DNA of 26,541 nucleotides from Gemmatimonas sp. UBA7669. Lineage in GTDB: Bacteria > Gemmatimonadota > Gemmatimonadetes > Gemmatimonadales > Gemmatimonadaceae. This document shows, in pieces, positions 15,323 through 22,898 of this stretch (positions within the stretch are counted from its first letter, which is position 1; each line of letters opens with the position of its first letter). The DNA lies in NCBI RefSeq assembly GCF_002483225.1, contig NZ_DLHL01000034.1, forward strand, positions 1 through 26,541, written 5' to 3'. A program made the translations under genes and the position numbers. The notes beneath the pieces are model-generated. The model was not told the DNA's origin. It did no database searches and saw only the letters and a list, made by a program, of their open reading frames with translations.

Positions 15323-16153
15323 ATGTATTCCCTGATGCTCCGCGCCGCGGCGGGGCTGGGCGCCGTGCTGCTCACGGCGACCCCGGCTGCGGCTCCGCAT
15401 GTCGATCCGTCCATTCCGGGTGCCAACGTCGTCGACGTGGTGGCGCTGGACTATGCCTTCGAGATGCCGTCCAGCATTCCTGCCGGACTCACCACATTGC
15501 GCCTCACCAACAAGGGCAAGGAACTGCACCATGTGTACGTGGTGAAGGTCGAAGCGGGCAAGACCGCCAACGATGTCATGGCCTGGTTCAAGGCGGGCGG
15601 CCCGCCGCCGGCGTGGCTCAAGCCGGTGGGTGGTCCCAATGCTTCCATGGGCGCGACGCTGTTTACCAGCACGCTCGACGCCGGCAAGTACGTGGCGCTC
15701 TGTGTCATTCCGAGCCCGGGCGGCCCGCCGCACGTGATGAAGGGCATGATCAAGGAGTTCACCGTCACGCCCAGCAACCGCAAGGCGCCTGCGCCCAAGG
15801 CCGACATCACGCTCACACTCAGCGACTACGCGCTCGAGTTCTCCAAGCCGCTGTCGGCCGGCAAGCACATCGTGGCCGTCACCAACACCGGCAAGCAGCC
15901 GCACGAGTTCTTCTTTGCCAAGCTGGTGCCGGGCAAGACGCCCATGGACATGGCGATGTTCGCCGAGAATCCCAACGGCGCGCCGCCGGGCATGCCGATG
16001 GGCGGCATCACCGACATTCTGCCGGGTGCCACGGTCTATCTCGAAATCGACGTGCCGGCCGGCGAGTATGGCTTCATGTGCTTCACGCCTGACGCCAAGG
16101 ACGGCAAGCCGCATCTCGCACACGGCATGATCAAGCAGGTGTCGGTCAAGTAA
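15323..16153 (+). CDS. Secreted protein with two tandem cupredoxin domains
   Basis: 276 aa. A signal peptide at residues 1-24 (T-P-A-A-A) is followed by two related beta domains, ~36-149 and ~160-276. Each keeps a full type-1 copper ligand set by pattern: His69 or His70, Cys127, His137, Met142 in the first; His194, Cys253, His264, Met269 in the second. The C-terminal motifs read C-V-I-P...P-H-V-M-K-G-M and C-F-T-P...P-H-L-A-H-G-M. The repeats clearly arose by duplication. Likely a periplasmic or exported electron-transfer or copper-binding protein; no oxidase or reductase partner is adjacent. The CRP-like palindrome upstream suggests control by energy or oxygen status (inference). Confidence 0.85.
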   Translation: MYSLMLRAAAGLGAVLLTATPAAAPHVDPSIPGANVVDVVALDYAFEMPSSIPAGLTTLRLTNKGKELHHVYVVKVEAGKTANDVMAWFKAGGPPPAWLKPVGGPNASMGATLFTSTLDAGKYVALCVIPSPGGPPHVMKGMIKEFTVTPSNRKAPAPKADITLTLSDYALEFSKPLSAGKHIVAVTNTGKQPHEFFFAKLVPGKTPMDMAMFAENPNGAPPGMPMGGITDILPGATVYLEIDVPAGEYGFMCFTPDAKDGKPHLAHGMIKQVSVK

Positions 16154-16197
16154 GCAGCCGACGCGTCAACAACTGACGAAATGAGTATTGGGTGTGG

Positions 16198-16983
16198 TCA
16201 GCGCGTGACGAACAACCAGAGCGCGCTGGCCACGCCGATGAGCGTGACCGCTCCACGCACCCAGGCCTGCGGCACCCGCTGTGCCAAGCCGGACATGGCA
16301 TAGCCGCCCACGCTCGAGCCCAGTGCCATGACCAATGCGATGGGCCAGTTCACCAGGCCCTTGAACGCAAAGGTGGCCGCCGCCACGCCATTGAAGCAGA
16401 TGCCATTGAAGTTCTTGAGCCCGTTCATGCGATGGATGTTCGTCATGCCCATGAGACCAAACACCGCGAGCATGACAATGCCGGCGCCAGCGCCAAAATA
16501 GCCGCCGTAAATGGACACGAAAAACTGCGCCGCCATCATGCCGCGCGTGGGTTCAATGGGCGACTCGCCATGCGGCTGTTCGGTATAGCTGCGCAACCAG
16601 CGCATGACACGCGCTTGAAAAGCAAACAACAGTGTCGCACCAAACACCAGCCACGGTACGATGCGACGAAACTGTTCGTCGGTGGTGGCCATCAGGAGCA
16701 GCGCACCCAGCAAACCACCGGCAATACTCGGCGCCGCCAACTTGAGCGCCCAACGCTCGGCCCCGGCCAATTCGCGGCGATAGCCCAGCATGCTGGCCAG
16801 CGAGCCAGGCCAGAGTGCCACCGTGCTGGTGGCATTGGCCGCCACCGGTGGCACGCCAAGCCCCAGCAATGCAGGGAACGTGAGCAACGTGCCACCGCCT
16901 GCAATGGAGTTGACCATGCCACTCACCGCCGACACGGCGGCAATGGCGGTCAGCTGCGAGACCGAAGGCTCGGTCAGCAGCAC
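16198..16983 (-). CDS. TSUP-family permease (TauE/SafE)
   Basis: 261 aa with about eight membrane segments arranged as two inverted-repeat halves. The N-terminal half has the signature S-G-M-V-N-S-I-A-G-G-G-T-L-L-T-F-P-A-L-L, and the second half the matching Y-F-G-A-G-A-G-I-V-M-L. Known members export or import sulfite, sulfoacetate and other organosulfur anions; the substrate here is unknown. It follows the DUF423 gene on the minus strand (39 bases apart), so the two may be co-transcribed. Its 3' end faces the cupredoxin gene. Confidence 0.9.
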   Translation of the reverse strand: MLLTEPSVSQLTAIAAVSAVSGMVNSIAGGGTLLTFPALLGLGVPPVAANATSTVALWPGSLASMLGYRRELAGAERWALKLAAPSIAGGLLGALLLMATTDEQFRRIVPWLVFGATLLFAFQARVMRWLRSYTEQPHGESPIEPTRGMMAAQFFVSIYGGYFGAGAGIVMLAVFGLMGMTNIHRMNGLKNFNGICFNGVAAATFAFKGLVNWPIALVMALGSSVGGYAMSGLAQRVPQAWVRGAVTLIGVASALWLFVTR

Positions 16984-17022
16984 GCGACGCCGAGTCCCAG
17001 CGTGATCACCTGAATCGCAACG

Positions 17023-17391
17023 TCAGGAATTGCGAGCCGCCAACGCGAGGCACACCCACCCGGCAATGAAGCACACGCCGCCGATGGGCGTGATGGCGCC
17101 GAGTGCACGAATGCCGGTGAAGGTCATGGCGTAGAGCGAGCCGCTGAACACCACCGTGCCGGCTACAAACAACCAGCCGCTGGCCGTGGTGAGAGAGCCC
17201 GGCCAGCGCGTGGTGGCCCATGCCACCGCCAACAGGGCCAGCGCGTGAAACATCTGGTAGCGGGCTCCGGTCTCGAAGACTTCCACGAGACGTGGCTCGA
17301 CCCGACTCTGCAGCGCATGCGCCCCGAAAGCGCCGGCCGCCACCGCGATGGCGCCCGAGAGGGCACCAAGCATGAGAAAAGTGCGTTCCAT
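17023..17391 (-). CDS. DUF423-family membrane protein
   Basis: 122 aa, full length for the family. The start M-E-R-T-F-L-M-L-G-A-L-S-G-A is followed by the diagnostic A-A-G-A-F-G-A-H-A-L, then Y-Q-M-F-H-A-L-A-L-L, and a C-terminal region with G-A-I-T-P-I-G-G-V. Four membrane helices are expected. Function unknown. Divergent from the phenylalanine hydroxylase gene with a 42-bp gap. Confidence 0.9.
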   Translation of the reverse strand: MERTFLMLGALSGAIAVAAGAFGAHALQSRVEPRLVEVFETGARYQMFHALALLAVAWATTRWPGSLTTASGWLFVAGTVVFSGSLYAMTFTGIRALGAITPIGGVCFIAGWVCLALAARNS

Positions 17392-17433
17392 GATTACAAT
17401 CTAGTGGACCCGAACCCTTTACGAGATAGGCCA

Positions 17434-18369
17434 ATGGCCACGACGGCTCTTTACGCAGGCATGGGACTGACCACCACCAAGGCTCCATACATCGAGCAGG
17501 CGGTGTCCAACGGTGAGATGTACATCGAGCAGCCCTACGAGCTGTATTCGGCGGACAACCATGCCACGTGGCAGCGCCTGTATGCGCGCATGCAGGAGAA
17601 CTGGGGCCGCTACGCCAACCAGCGTTTCCTCGATGGTCTGGAAACGCTGTGTTTCGAGCCCACGCACGTGCCGCGTCTTGAAGACGTGAATCGCTTCATG
17701 GCGCCTCGTACGGGATTTCGCGCCAAGGCCGTGAGTGGCTTTGTACCGGCCTTCGATTTCTTCGATTGCCTGAGCCGCCGCGAGTTCCCCACCACCATCA
17801 CCATTCGTGACGGGCAGTCGCTCGACTATCTGCCCGAGCCCGACATCTTCCACGACATTGCGGGTCATGTGCCGATGCACACCGATCCGGCTTTTGCCGA
17901 GACGCTGGTGCGCTTCGGGGCCTGCGCGCATCTGGCCGCGGACATGGTGCGTGACATGAGCGACCGCGAAGAACGTCGCCGGCGGCTGTCGAGCATTCAG
18001 AACGCGCTGCAGCGCTTCTTCTGGTTCACCGTGGAATTCGGGCTCATGCGCGACGCGAGCGGGCAGCGCGTGACGGTGTACGGCTCGGGTCTCCTGTCGA
18101 GCTTCGGCGAAATTGTGCACAGCGTGGAGAGCCCCACGGTGCAGCGCTATCCGCTGCAACTCGAGTGGGTCATCAATCAGCACTTCGAGATCGATCACTA
18201 TCAGCCACTGCTGTTCATCGTGGACAGCTTCGATCAACTCTACGAGCAGGTGGCAACGCTCGAGTCCTGGATGAAGGCCGGCAAGCTCGACCACGTCACG
18301 CCGGGCTGGCGCGACATGAGTCAGGCCGACGTGGAGAGCTTCCTCGAGGCCAGCCTCCGACCACGCTGA
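17434..18369 (+). CDS. phhA: Phenylalanine 4-monooxygenase (tetrahydropterin- and iron-dependent)
   Basis: Converts L-phenylalanine to L-tyrosine with O2 and a tetrahydropterin. 311 aa from the ATG at 17434; a longer frame runs back through the divergent DUF423 gene and is rejected. The iron ligands are visible: His140 and His145 in P-D-I-F-H-D-I-A-G-H-V-P, and Glu201 in F-F-W-F-T-V-E-F-G-L. The distance from the second His to the Glu is 56 residues, about 15 more than in the human (290 to 330) and Chromobacterium (143 to 184) enzymes, through a charged helix with R-E-E-R-R-R-R. There is no regulatory ACT domain, as in other bacterial forms. No pterin carbinolamine dehydratase is nearby. Confidence 0.95.
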   Translation: MATTALYAGMGLTTTKAPYIEQAVSNGEMYIEQPYELYSADNHATWQRLYARMQENWGRYANQRFLDGLETLCFEPTHVPRLEDVNRFMAPRTGFRAKAVSGFVPAFDFFDCLSRREFPTTITIRDGQSLDYLPEPDIFHDIAGHVPMHTDPAFAETLVRFGACAHLAADMVRDMSDREERRRRLSSIQNALQRFFWFTVEFGLMRDASGQRVTVYGSGLLSSFGEIVHSVESPTVQRYPLQLEWVINQHFEIDHYQPLLFIVDSFDQLYEQVATLESWMKAGKLDHVTPGWRDMSQADVESFLEASLRPR

Positions 18370-18401
18370 GCACGGGGACACTGCGTGGTACGACACGCTG
18401 A

Positions 18402-18426
18402 GGGGCGGGCCTGAGCGGCTCGTCCC
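18402..18426 (+). terminator. GC-rich hairpin after the hydroxylase gene
   Basis: GGGGCGGGCC (18402-18411) pairs with GGCTCGTCCC (18417-18426) across a TGAGC loop: ten pairs as RNA, two of them G-U. It lies 33 bases after the stop. No clear T-run follows, so intrinsic termination is possible but weakly supported. Confidence 0.4.
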
Positions 18427-18514
18427 TTGTGATGGGTTGCGCTGAGGTGACGGGATGGGCAAACGCGGCGTATTGTATGCCTTACGTATGCCTTTTTCCC
18501 ATGGAGCATCCCCG

Positions 18515-21500
18515 ATGCATTCAGCAACTCGTGTTGTTGTCCCGAGGCTGACCGGTTTGGCCCTTGCGGCGCTACTAGTCACGCCAAACGGGACTCTCTC
18601 TGCGCAGGCGTCGCCCACCGCGACGCCTGCAGGTGGGCCCTCGGCCACCTTGCCACTCAAGGCCGCCCGCACCCACAACTTCACGACTACGAAGGGCACC
18701 TGGATGAGCGTGGACGTCTCGCCCGATGGGCAGACGCTCGTGTTCGACCTGCTGGGTGACCTGTACACCATGCCCGTCACCGGCGGCAAGGCTACGCCGC
18801 TCACGCAGGGCATGGCCTACGACGTGCAGCCGCGCTTCTCGCCCGACGGCAAGAAGGTGGTGTTCGTGTCCGACCGCTCCGGCGGCGACAACGTGTGGAT
18901 CATGTCGCTCGACAAGAAGGACACCACACAACTCACCAAGGGCAACAACAACCTGTATGTGTCACCCGAGTGGACGCCCGACGGCAAGTACGTGGTGGCT
19001 TCGCGCTCAGGCGGATTGGGCGGCACGTCCAAACTGTGGATGTATCACGTGGACGGTGGCTCCGGTGTGCCGCTCACCATGCAGCCCGCACCGGCCCCCA
19101 CGCAGAAGCAACTCGGCGCCGCGTTCGGCAAGGACCCGCGCTACATGTGGTTTGCGCGACGCACTGGTGACTGGCAGTACAACAGCATCGGACCGCAGTA
19201 CCAGTTGGCCGTATGGGACAAGGACAACGGCCGCGTGTCGCAGATGACCACGCGCTTCGGATCGGGTGCACGCCCCACGCTTTCGCCCGACGGCAAGTGG
19301 CTGGTGTATGTCACGCGCTTCGAAACCAAGACCGGCCTCATTCTGCGCAATCTCGACACGCAGCAGGAAGAGTGGCTGGCCTTCCCCGTGCAGCGCGACG
19401 ACATGGAATCGCGCGCGCCCATGGATGCCTATCCGGGCTACACCTTCACGCCGGATTCGCGCACGGTGATCGTGTCGTACGGTGGTGAGTTCTGGCGTGT
19501 ACCGGTGGACAAGTCGACGCCGAGCAAGATTCCCTTCGAGGCCGAAGTGAAGCTCGAGATGGGTCCGGAGGTGAAGTTCGCCTATGCCATCGATACGGCG
19601 GCCACGTTCACGGCGCGGCAGATTCGCGACGTGCAACCGTCGCCCGATGGCAAGTCGCTGGCGTTCGTGGCGCTCGCGCGTGTGTACGTGATGAGCTTTG
19701 CGGACATGAAGCCGGTGCGTGTGACCACGGCCAGCACGGGGGAGTTCAATCCCGTGTGGTCGCCAGACGGCAAGTCGCTGGCCTACGTGACCTGGGAGGA
19801 CGCGCGTGGCGGACAGATCATGCGCGCCGATCGCGATGCGCGTGGGAGCTGGCGTACGCGTCCGCTCACGGGTATGTCGGGTCTCTACACCGACCTCGCG
19901 TGGTCGCCGAGTGGTTCGCGCATTGTCGCGTCGCGCGCGGCCGCGCGTGAGATGCAGGAGGCCGGTGGTGCGTTCTTCGGCCCGGCGGCGTCGGAACTCA
20001 TCTGGATTCCGGCCACGGGCGGTACGCCCACCATGATCATGCCGGCCGGAGGTTTGTCAGCGCCGCACTTCACGCGTGACACCTCGCGCATCTATGCGTA
20101 CAGCTTTGGCGCCGGCTTGCAGTCCTTCCGCTGGGATGGCACCGATGTGCAGACGCACTTGCGTGTGACGGGCCCCATGCCGCCCAATGCCGGCAATCTC
20201 GACGCCGCGCTGGTGGCCAAGGAGGCGCAATTCAATTTCGGTGGACGTGCGGCACGTCCGTCGAGTCAGGGCATGCATCTCGATGATGATCACGGCATGG
20301 AGCCCACGCCCTCGGCGCCGCCGGCCAGTCTGATTCTCATGGCGCCCACGGGTGATCAGGCCCTGGCCACCGTGGGCATGGACCTCTACGTGGTGACGGT
20401 GCCGCAGGTGGGCGCATCGGCCGCCACGGTGAGTGTGGCCAGCCCGGCCAACGCGCCGGTGCCGGTGAAGAAGCTCAACACGGTGGGTGGTGAGTTCGGC
20501 ACCTGGAGCCATGATGGTCGCAAGGTGCACTGGGGGCTGGGCAATGCGCTCTTCACCTACGACCTCGATCGCGCCAAGGTGGTGGAGGATTCGCTCAAGG
20601 TCGAAGACCGCCGCAAGGCCGCGCTGCGGGCCGACACCACGAAGGCCGTGAAGGACAGCATTGCGCGTGCCGACAGCATTGCCAAGGCCGACACCACCAA
20701 GAAGACGCCGCCGGGCTACAAGGCCGAGGAACTGCGCATTGCGGTGAGTGTGGCGCGAGACCTGCCCACGGGCGTGGCCGTGCTGCGCGGCGGCAAGGCC
20801 ATCACGATGAAGGGCAAGGAGATCATCGAGAACGCCGACATCGTCATTCGCGATCGCAAGATCGTGGCCATCGGGCCGCGTGGCAGTGTAGCGGTGCCGG
20901 ACGGTGCGCGCATCATCGATGTGTCGGGCAAGGTGATCATGCCGGGCATGGTGGACACGCACTATCACCCGCAGTGGCTCACGCCCAACATCCACAACAC
21001 GCAGACCTGGCAGTACCTGGCCACGCTGGCGTACGGCACCACCACCACGCGCGATCCGCAGACGGCCACGACGGACTTCCTGTCGTACAGTGACCGCGTG
21101 GAGAACGGCGACATGATCGGACCGCGCATCTACACGACGGGCCCGGGCGTGTTCTCGAGTGAGCCGGTGCGTGACCTGGCGCATGCGCGCGAGATTCTCA
21201 CGCGTTACGCCAAGTACTACGACACGAAGACGCTCAAGATGTACATGAGCGGCAATCGTCAGCAGCGGCAGTGGATCATCATGGCGGCCAAGGAACTGGG
21301 CATCATGCCCACCACCGAGGGCGGCCTCGATCAGAAGCTCAACATCACGCACGGCATCGACGGCTACCCGGGCATCGAGCATACGCTGCCCATTACGCCC
21401 AAGTTCGACGACCTGTTCGAGTGGTACAAGGCCACGCAGGTGGTGAACTCGCCGACGCTGGTGGTGGAGTATGGTGGGCCGTTCGGCGAAGGGTGGTTTT

Positions 21501-22051
21501 ACCAGTCGGAGGACCTGCTCGGTGACCGCAAGCTGCGGCACTTCACGCATCCGGTGGACTTTGACAGCAAGGTGCGGCGGCGCGGCTCGGGCAATGCGCC
21601 CGGACCGGCGGGCTTTGCAGTCAAGGAAGAGTACGCGATGTGGCAGCACGCCGAGGATCTGGCGAAGACCGTCGAGAAGGGTGGCCGCATTGGTGTGGGT
21701 AGCCACGGGCAGCTGCAGGGGCTCGGCATGCACTGGGAGCTCTGGCTCATCCAGTCGGGCGGCATGAGCACGCACGATGCGCTGCGCGCGGCCACCATCG
21801 TGGGCGCGGAGGCCATTGGGCTTGGGGCGGAGGTCGGCTCACTCGAGGCGGGCAAGTACGCGGATCTGCTGGTGCTGAACGCCGACCCGCTGGTCAACAT
21901 CCGCAACTCGAACACCATCGACAAGGTGATGGTGAACGGGCGCATGTACGACGGCAATACGCTCGATGAGGTATACCCGCGCCAGCGGCCGCTGGCCAAG
22001 CAGCCGTGGAGCTACACGGTGCCGGTGGCGGGCGCAGGGATCCGGCCCTGA
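18515..22051 (+). CDS. Exported PD40 beta-propeller / amidohydrolase fusion protein
   Basis: 1178 aa from the ATG at 18515, supported by GGAG eight bases upstream and by the signal peptide that follows (ending T-L-S-A-Q). Residues ~55-650 hold repeated TolB/PD40-type blades with the S-P-D-G-K motif (V-S-P-D-G-Q, F-S-P-D-G-K, L-S-P-D-G-K, P-S-P-D-G-K, W-S-P-D-G-K). A charged, Ala-rich linker around residues 690-730 contains repeated D-S-I-A-x-A-D. The C-terminal amidohydrolase (from ~745) has the metal H-x-H at His816 and His818 (D-T-H-Y-H-P), later His residues in I-T-H-G and G-S-H-G, and the terminal K-Y-A-D-L-L-V-L-N-A-D-P typical of the superfamily. It likely hydrolyses a peptide- or amide-like substrate in the periplasm; substrate unknown. 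Confidence 0.93.
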   Translation: MHSATRVVVPRLTGLALAALLVTPNGTLSAQASPTATPAGGPSATLPLKAARTHNFTTTKGTWMSVDVSPDGQTLVFDLLGDLYTMPVTGGKATPLTQGMAYDVQPRFSPDGKKVVFVSDRSGGDNVWIMSLDKKDTTQLTKGNNNLYVSPEWTPDGKYVVASRSGGLGGTSKLWMYHVDGGSGVPLTMQPAPAPTQKQLGAAFGKDPRYMWFARRTGDWQYNSIGPQYQLAVWDKDNGRVSQMTTRFGSGARPTLSPDGKWLVYVTRFETKTGLILRNLDTQQEEWLAFPVQRDDMESRAPMDAYPGYTFTPDSRTVIVSYGGEFWRVPVDKSTPSKIPFEAEVKLEMGPEVKFAYAIDTAATFTARQIRDVQPSPDGKSLAFVALARVYVMSFADMKPVRVTTASTGEFNPVWSPDGKSLAYVTWEDARGGQIMRADRDARGSWRTRPLTGMSGLYTDLAWSPSGSRIVASRAAAREMQEAGGAFFGPAASELIWIPATGGTPTMIMPAGGLSAPHFTRDTSRIYAYSFGAGLQSFRWDGTDVQTHLRVTGPMPPNAGNLDAALVAKEAQFNFGGRAARPSSQGMHLDDDHGMEPTPSAPPASLILMAPTGDQALATVGMDLYVVTVPQVGASAATVSVASPANAPVPVKKLNTVGGEFGTWSHDGRKVHWGLGNALFTYDLDRAKVVEDSLKVEDRRKAALRADTTKAVKDSIARADSIAKADTTKKTPPGYKAEELRIAVSVARDLPTGVAVLRGGKAITMKGKEIIENADIVIRDRKIVAIGPRGSVAVPDGARIIDVSGKVIMPGMVDTHYHPQWLTPNIHNTQTWQYLATLAYGTTTTRDPQTATTDFLSYSDRVENGDMIGPRIYTTGPGVFSSEPVRDLAHAREILTRYAKYYDTKTLKMYMSGNRQQRQWIIMAAKELGIMPTTEGGLDQKLNITHGIDGYPGIEHTLPITPKFDDLFEWYKATQVVNSPTLVVEYGGPFGEGWFYQSEDLLGDRKLRHFTHPVDFDSKVRRRGSGNAPGPAGFAVKEEYAMWQHAEDLAKTVEKGGRIGVGSHGQLQGLGMHWELWLIQSGGMSTHDALRAATIVGAEAIGLGAEVGSLEAGKYADLLVLNADPLVNIRNSNTIDKVMVNGRMYDGNTLDEVYPRQRPLAKQPWSYTVPVAGAGIRP

Positions 22052-22074
22052 TAGGGGAACTGGGTTGAGCTGAC

Positions 22075-22243
22075 AACTCAGAACTTTTACTCAAAGCGCA
22101 GAGCTTACCGACAGTCCGGTTAGCTCTGCGCTTTGAGTTGAAGTGTTGAGTTTGGAGATGCGCGGACCTATAGCTCGGAACCCGAACCCAGAACCCGAAA
22201 CGGATCAGTTCCGGGTTTTGAGTTCGGGTTTCGTGTTTTGAGT
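22075..22243. repeat. Palindromic repeat, copy C (both modules)
   Basis: Module 1 at 22075-22153 is a hairpin whose inner arms AAAGCGCAGAGCT and AGCTCTGCGCTTT pair perfectly around ACCGACAGTCCGGT. Module 2 at 22172-22243 is a palindrome around GGATCAGTT with GAACCC/GGGTT-type arms. The spacer GGAG..GACCTA resembles copy D. It lies between the convergent amidohydrolase and glycine-zipper genes. Confidence 0.88.
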
Positions 22244-22245
22244 GC

Positions 22246-22674
22246 TCATCGCCTTACGGCGCCAACACCTGCGCCGAGGATGGCGCCAAGTCCGGCGCCA
22301 ACGCCGCCCATGCTGAGAATCATGTTTCGGCGTCTGGCGTAAGTTGAGCAACCAGTGTCAACGGCGTCGCAGCCGGTTCCGATTTGCGAACCGCCAATGC
22401 TGCCGACGGCGAATCCGAGCACTGCCCCGACGGCGGCTGAGCGCAGGACTCGGGACTTGCGACTACGCTGTGGCTTGGGCTCGTCGGGTGGTGTCGGCGT
22501 GGCACGATGCGTGAGCAGCGGCGTATGAGCCGCAATCGCTGGCTCGTGGATGAGCGAAGGCTGCAGGGCCTGCAGCGCGACTGGGCGCGGCGCATTGTGT
22601 GGCACAAACGACTGGGCCGACGCGCAGATGGCGGTGGAAGCGAGCAGCAGGAGGACGGCGGAGATATGGCGCAA
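22246..22674 (-). CDS. Small exported glycine-zipper protein
   Basis: 142 aa if started at the TTG at 22674, which has GAGG six bases upstream; no ATG start fits, and TTG codons at 22686 and 22701 are alternatives. The signal peptide is Leu/Ala-rich and ends I-C-A-S-A-Q. Residues ~20-85 are Pro/His-rich and probably disordered, followed by a basic patch (Q-R-S-R-K-S-R). The C-terminal ~55 residues contain two glycine-zipper hairpins (A-V-G-A-V-L-G-F-A-V-G-S-I-G-G and G-G-V-G-A-G-L-G-A-I-L-G-A-G-V-G) with two Cys in between (G-C-D...G-C-S). Likely envelope-associated; function unknown. It is bracketed by repeat copies C and D in the same orientation. Confidence 0.75.
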   Translation of the reverse strand: MRHISAVLLLLASTAICASAQSFVPHNAPRPVALQALQPSLIHEPAIAAHTPLLTHRATPTPPDEPKPQRSRKSRVLRSAAVGAVLGFAVGSIGGSQIGTGCDAVDTGCSTYARRRNMILSMGGVGAGLGAILGAGVGAVRR

Positions 22675-22707
22675 GGCACACCTCAATGGTGAATCGGGCA
22701 AACTGAC

Positions 22708-22870
22708 AACTCAAAACTTGAACTCAAAGCTCAGAGCTCACCGACAGTCCGGTCAGCTCTGAGCTATGAGTTGAAGTTTTGAGTTTGGAGTTGAGACGAC
22801 CTACAGCTCGAAACCCGAACCCAAAACTCAAAACTGATCAGTTTCGAGTTCCGGGTTCGGGTTCCGAGTT
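22708..22870. repeat. Palindromic repeat, copy D (both modules)
   Basis: Module 1 at 22708-22786 has arms starting AACTCAAAACTTGAACTC and ending GAAGTTTTGAGTTT around ACCGACAGTCCGGT. Module 2 at 22805-22870 is centred on ACTGATCAGT (22833-22842) with arms of AACCCGAACCC and GGGTTCGGGTT type. Same module order as copies B and C. It lies between the 3' end of the S9 peptidase gene and the 5' end of the glycine-zipper gene, both on the minus strand. Confidence 0.88.
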
Positions 22871-22898
22871 GTTGGTTACTCCGTACCGGGCCTCAAGT

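Noticed and set aside
17419..18813. 464-codon minus-strand frame opposite phenylalanine hydroxylase
   Set aside because: The plus-strand gene has intact iron ligands and a good start; the opposite frame shows no recognisable motif.
20057..21775. 572-codon minus-strand frame opposite the amidohydrolase fusion
   Set aside because: Shadow of the propeller/amidohydrolase gene; composition dominated by His, Arg and Gly with no motif.
12823..22870. CRISPR array
   Set aside because: The repeats are palindromic, ~80-170 bp, widely scattered and diverged, with no regular spacers and no cas genes.
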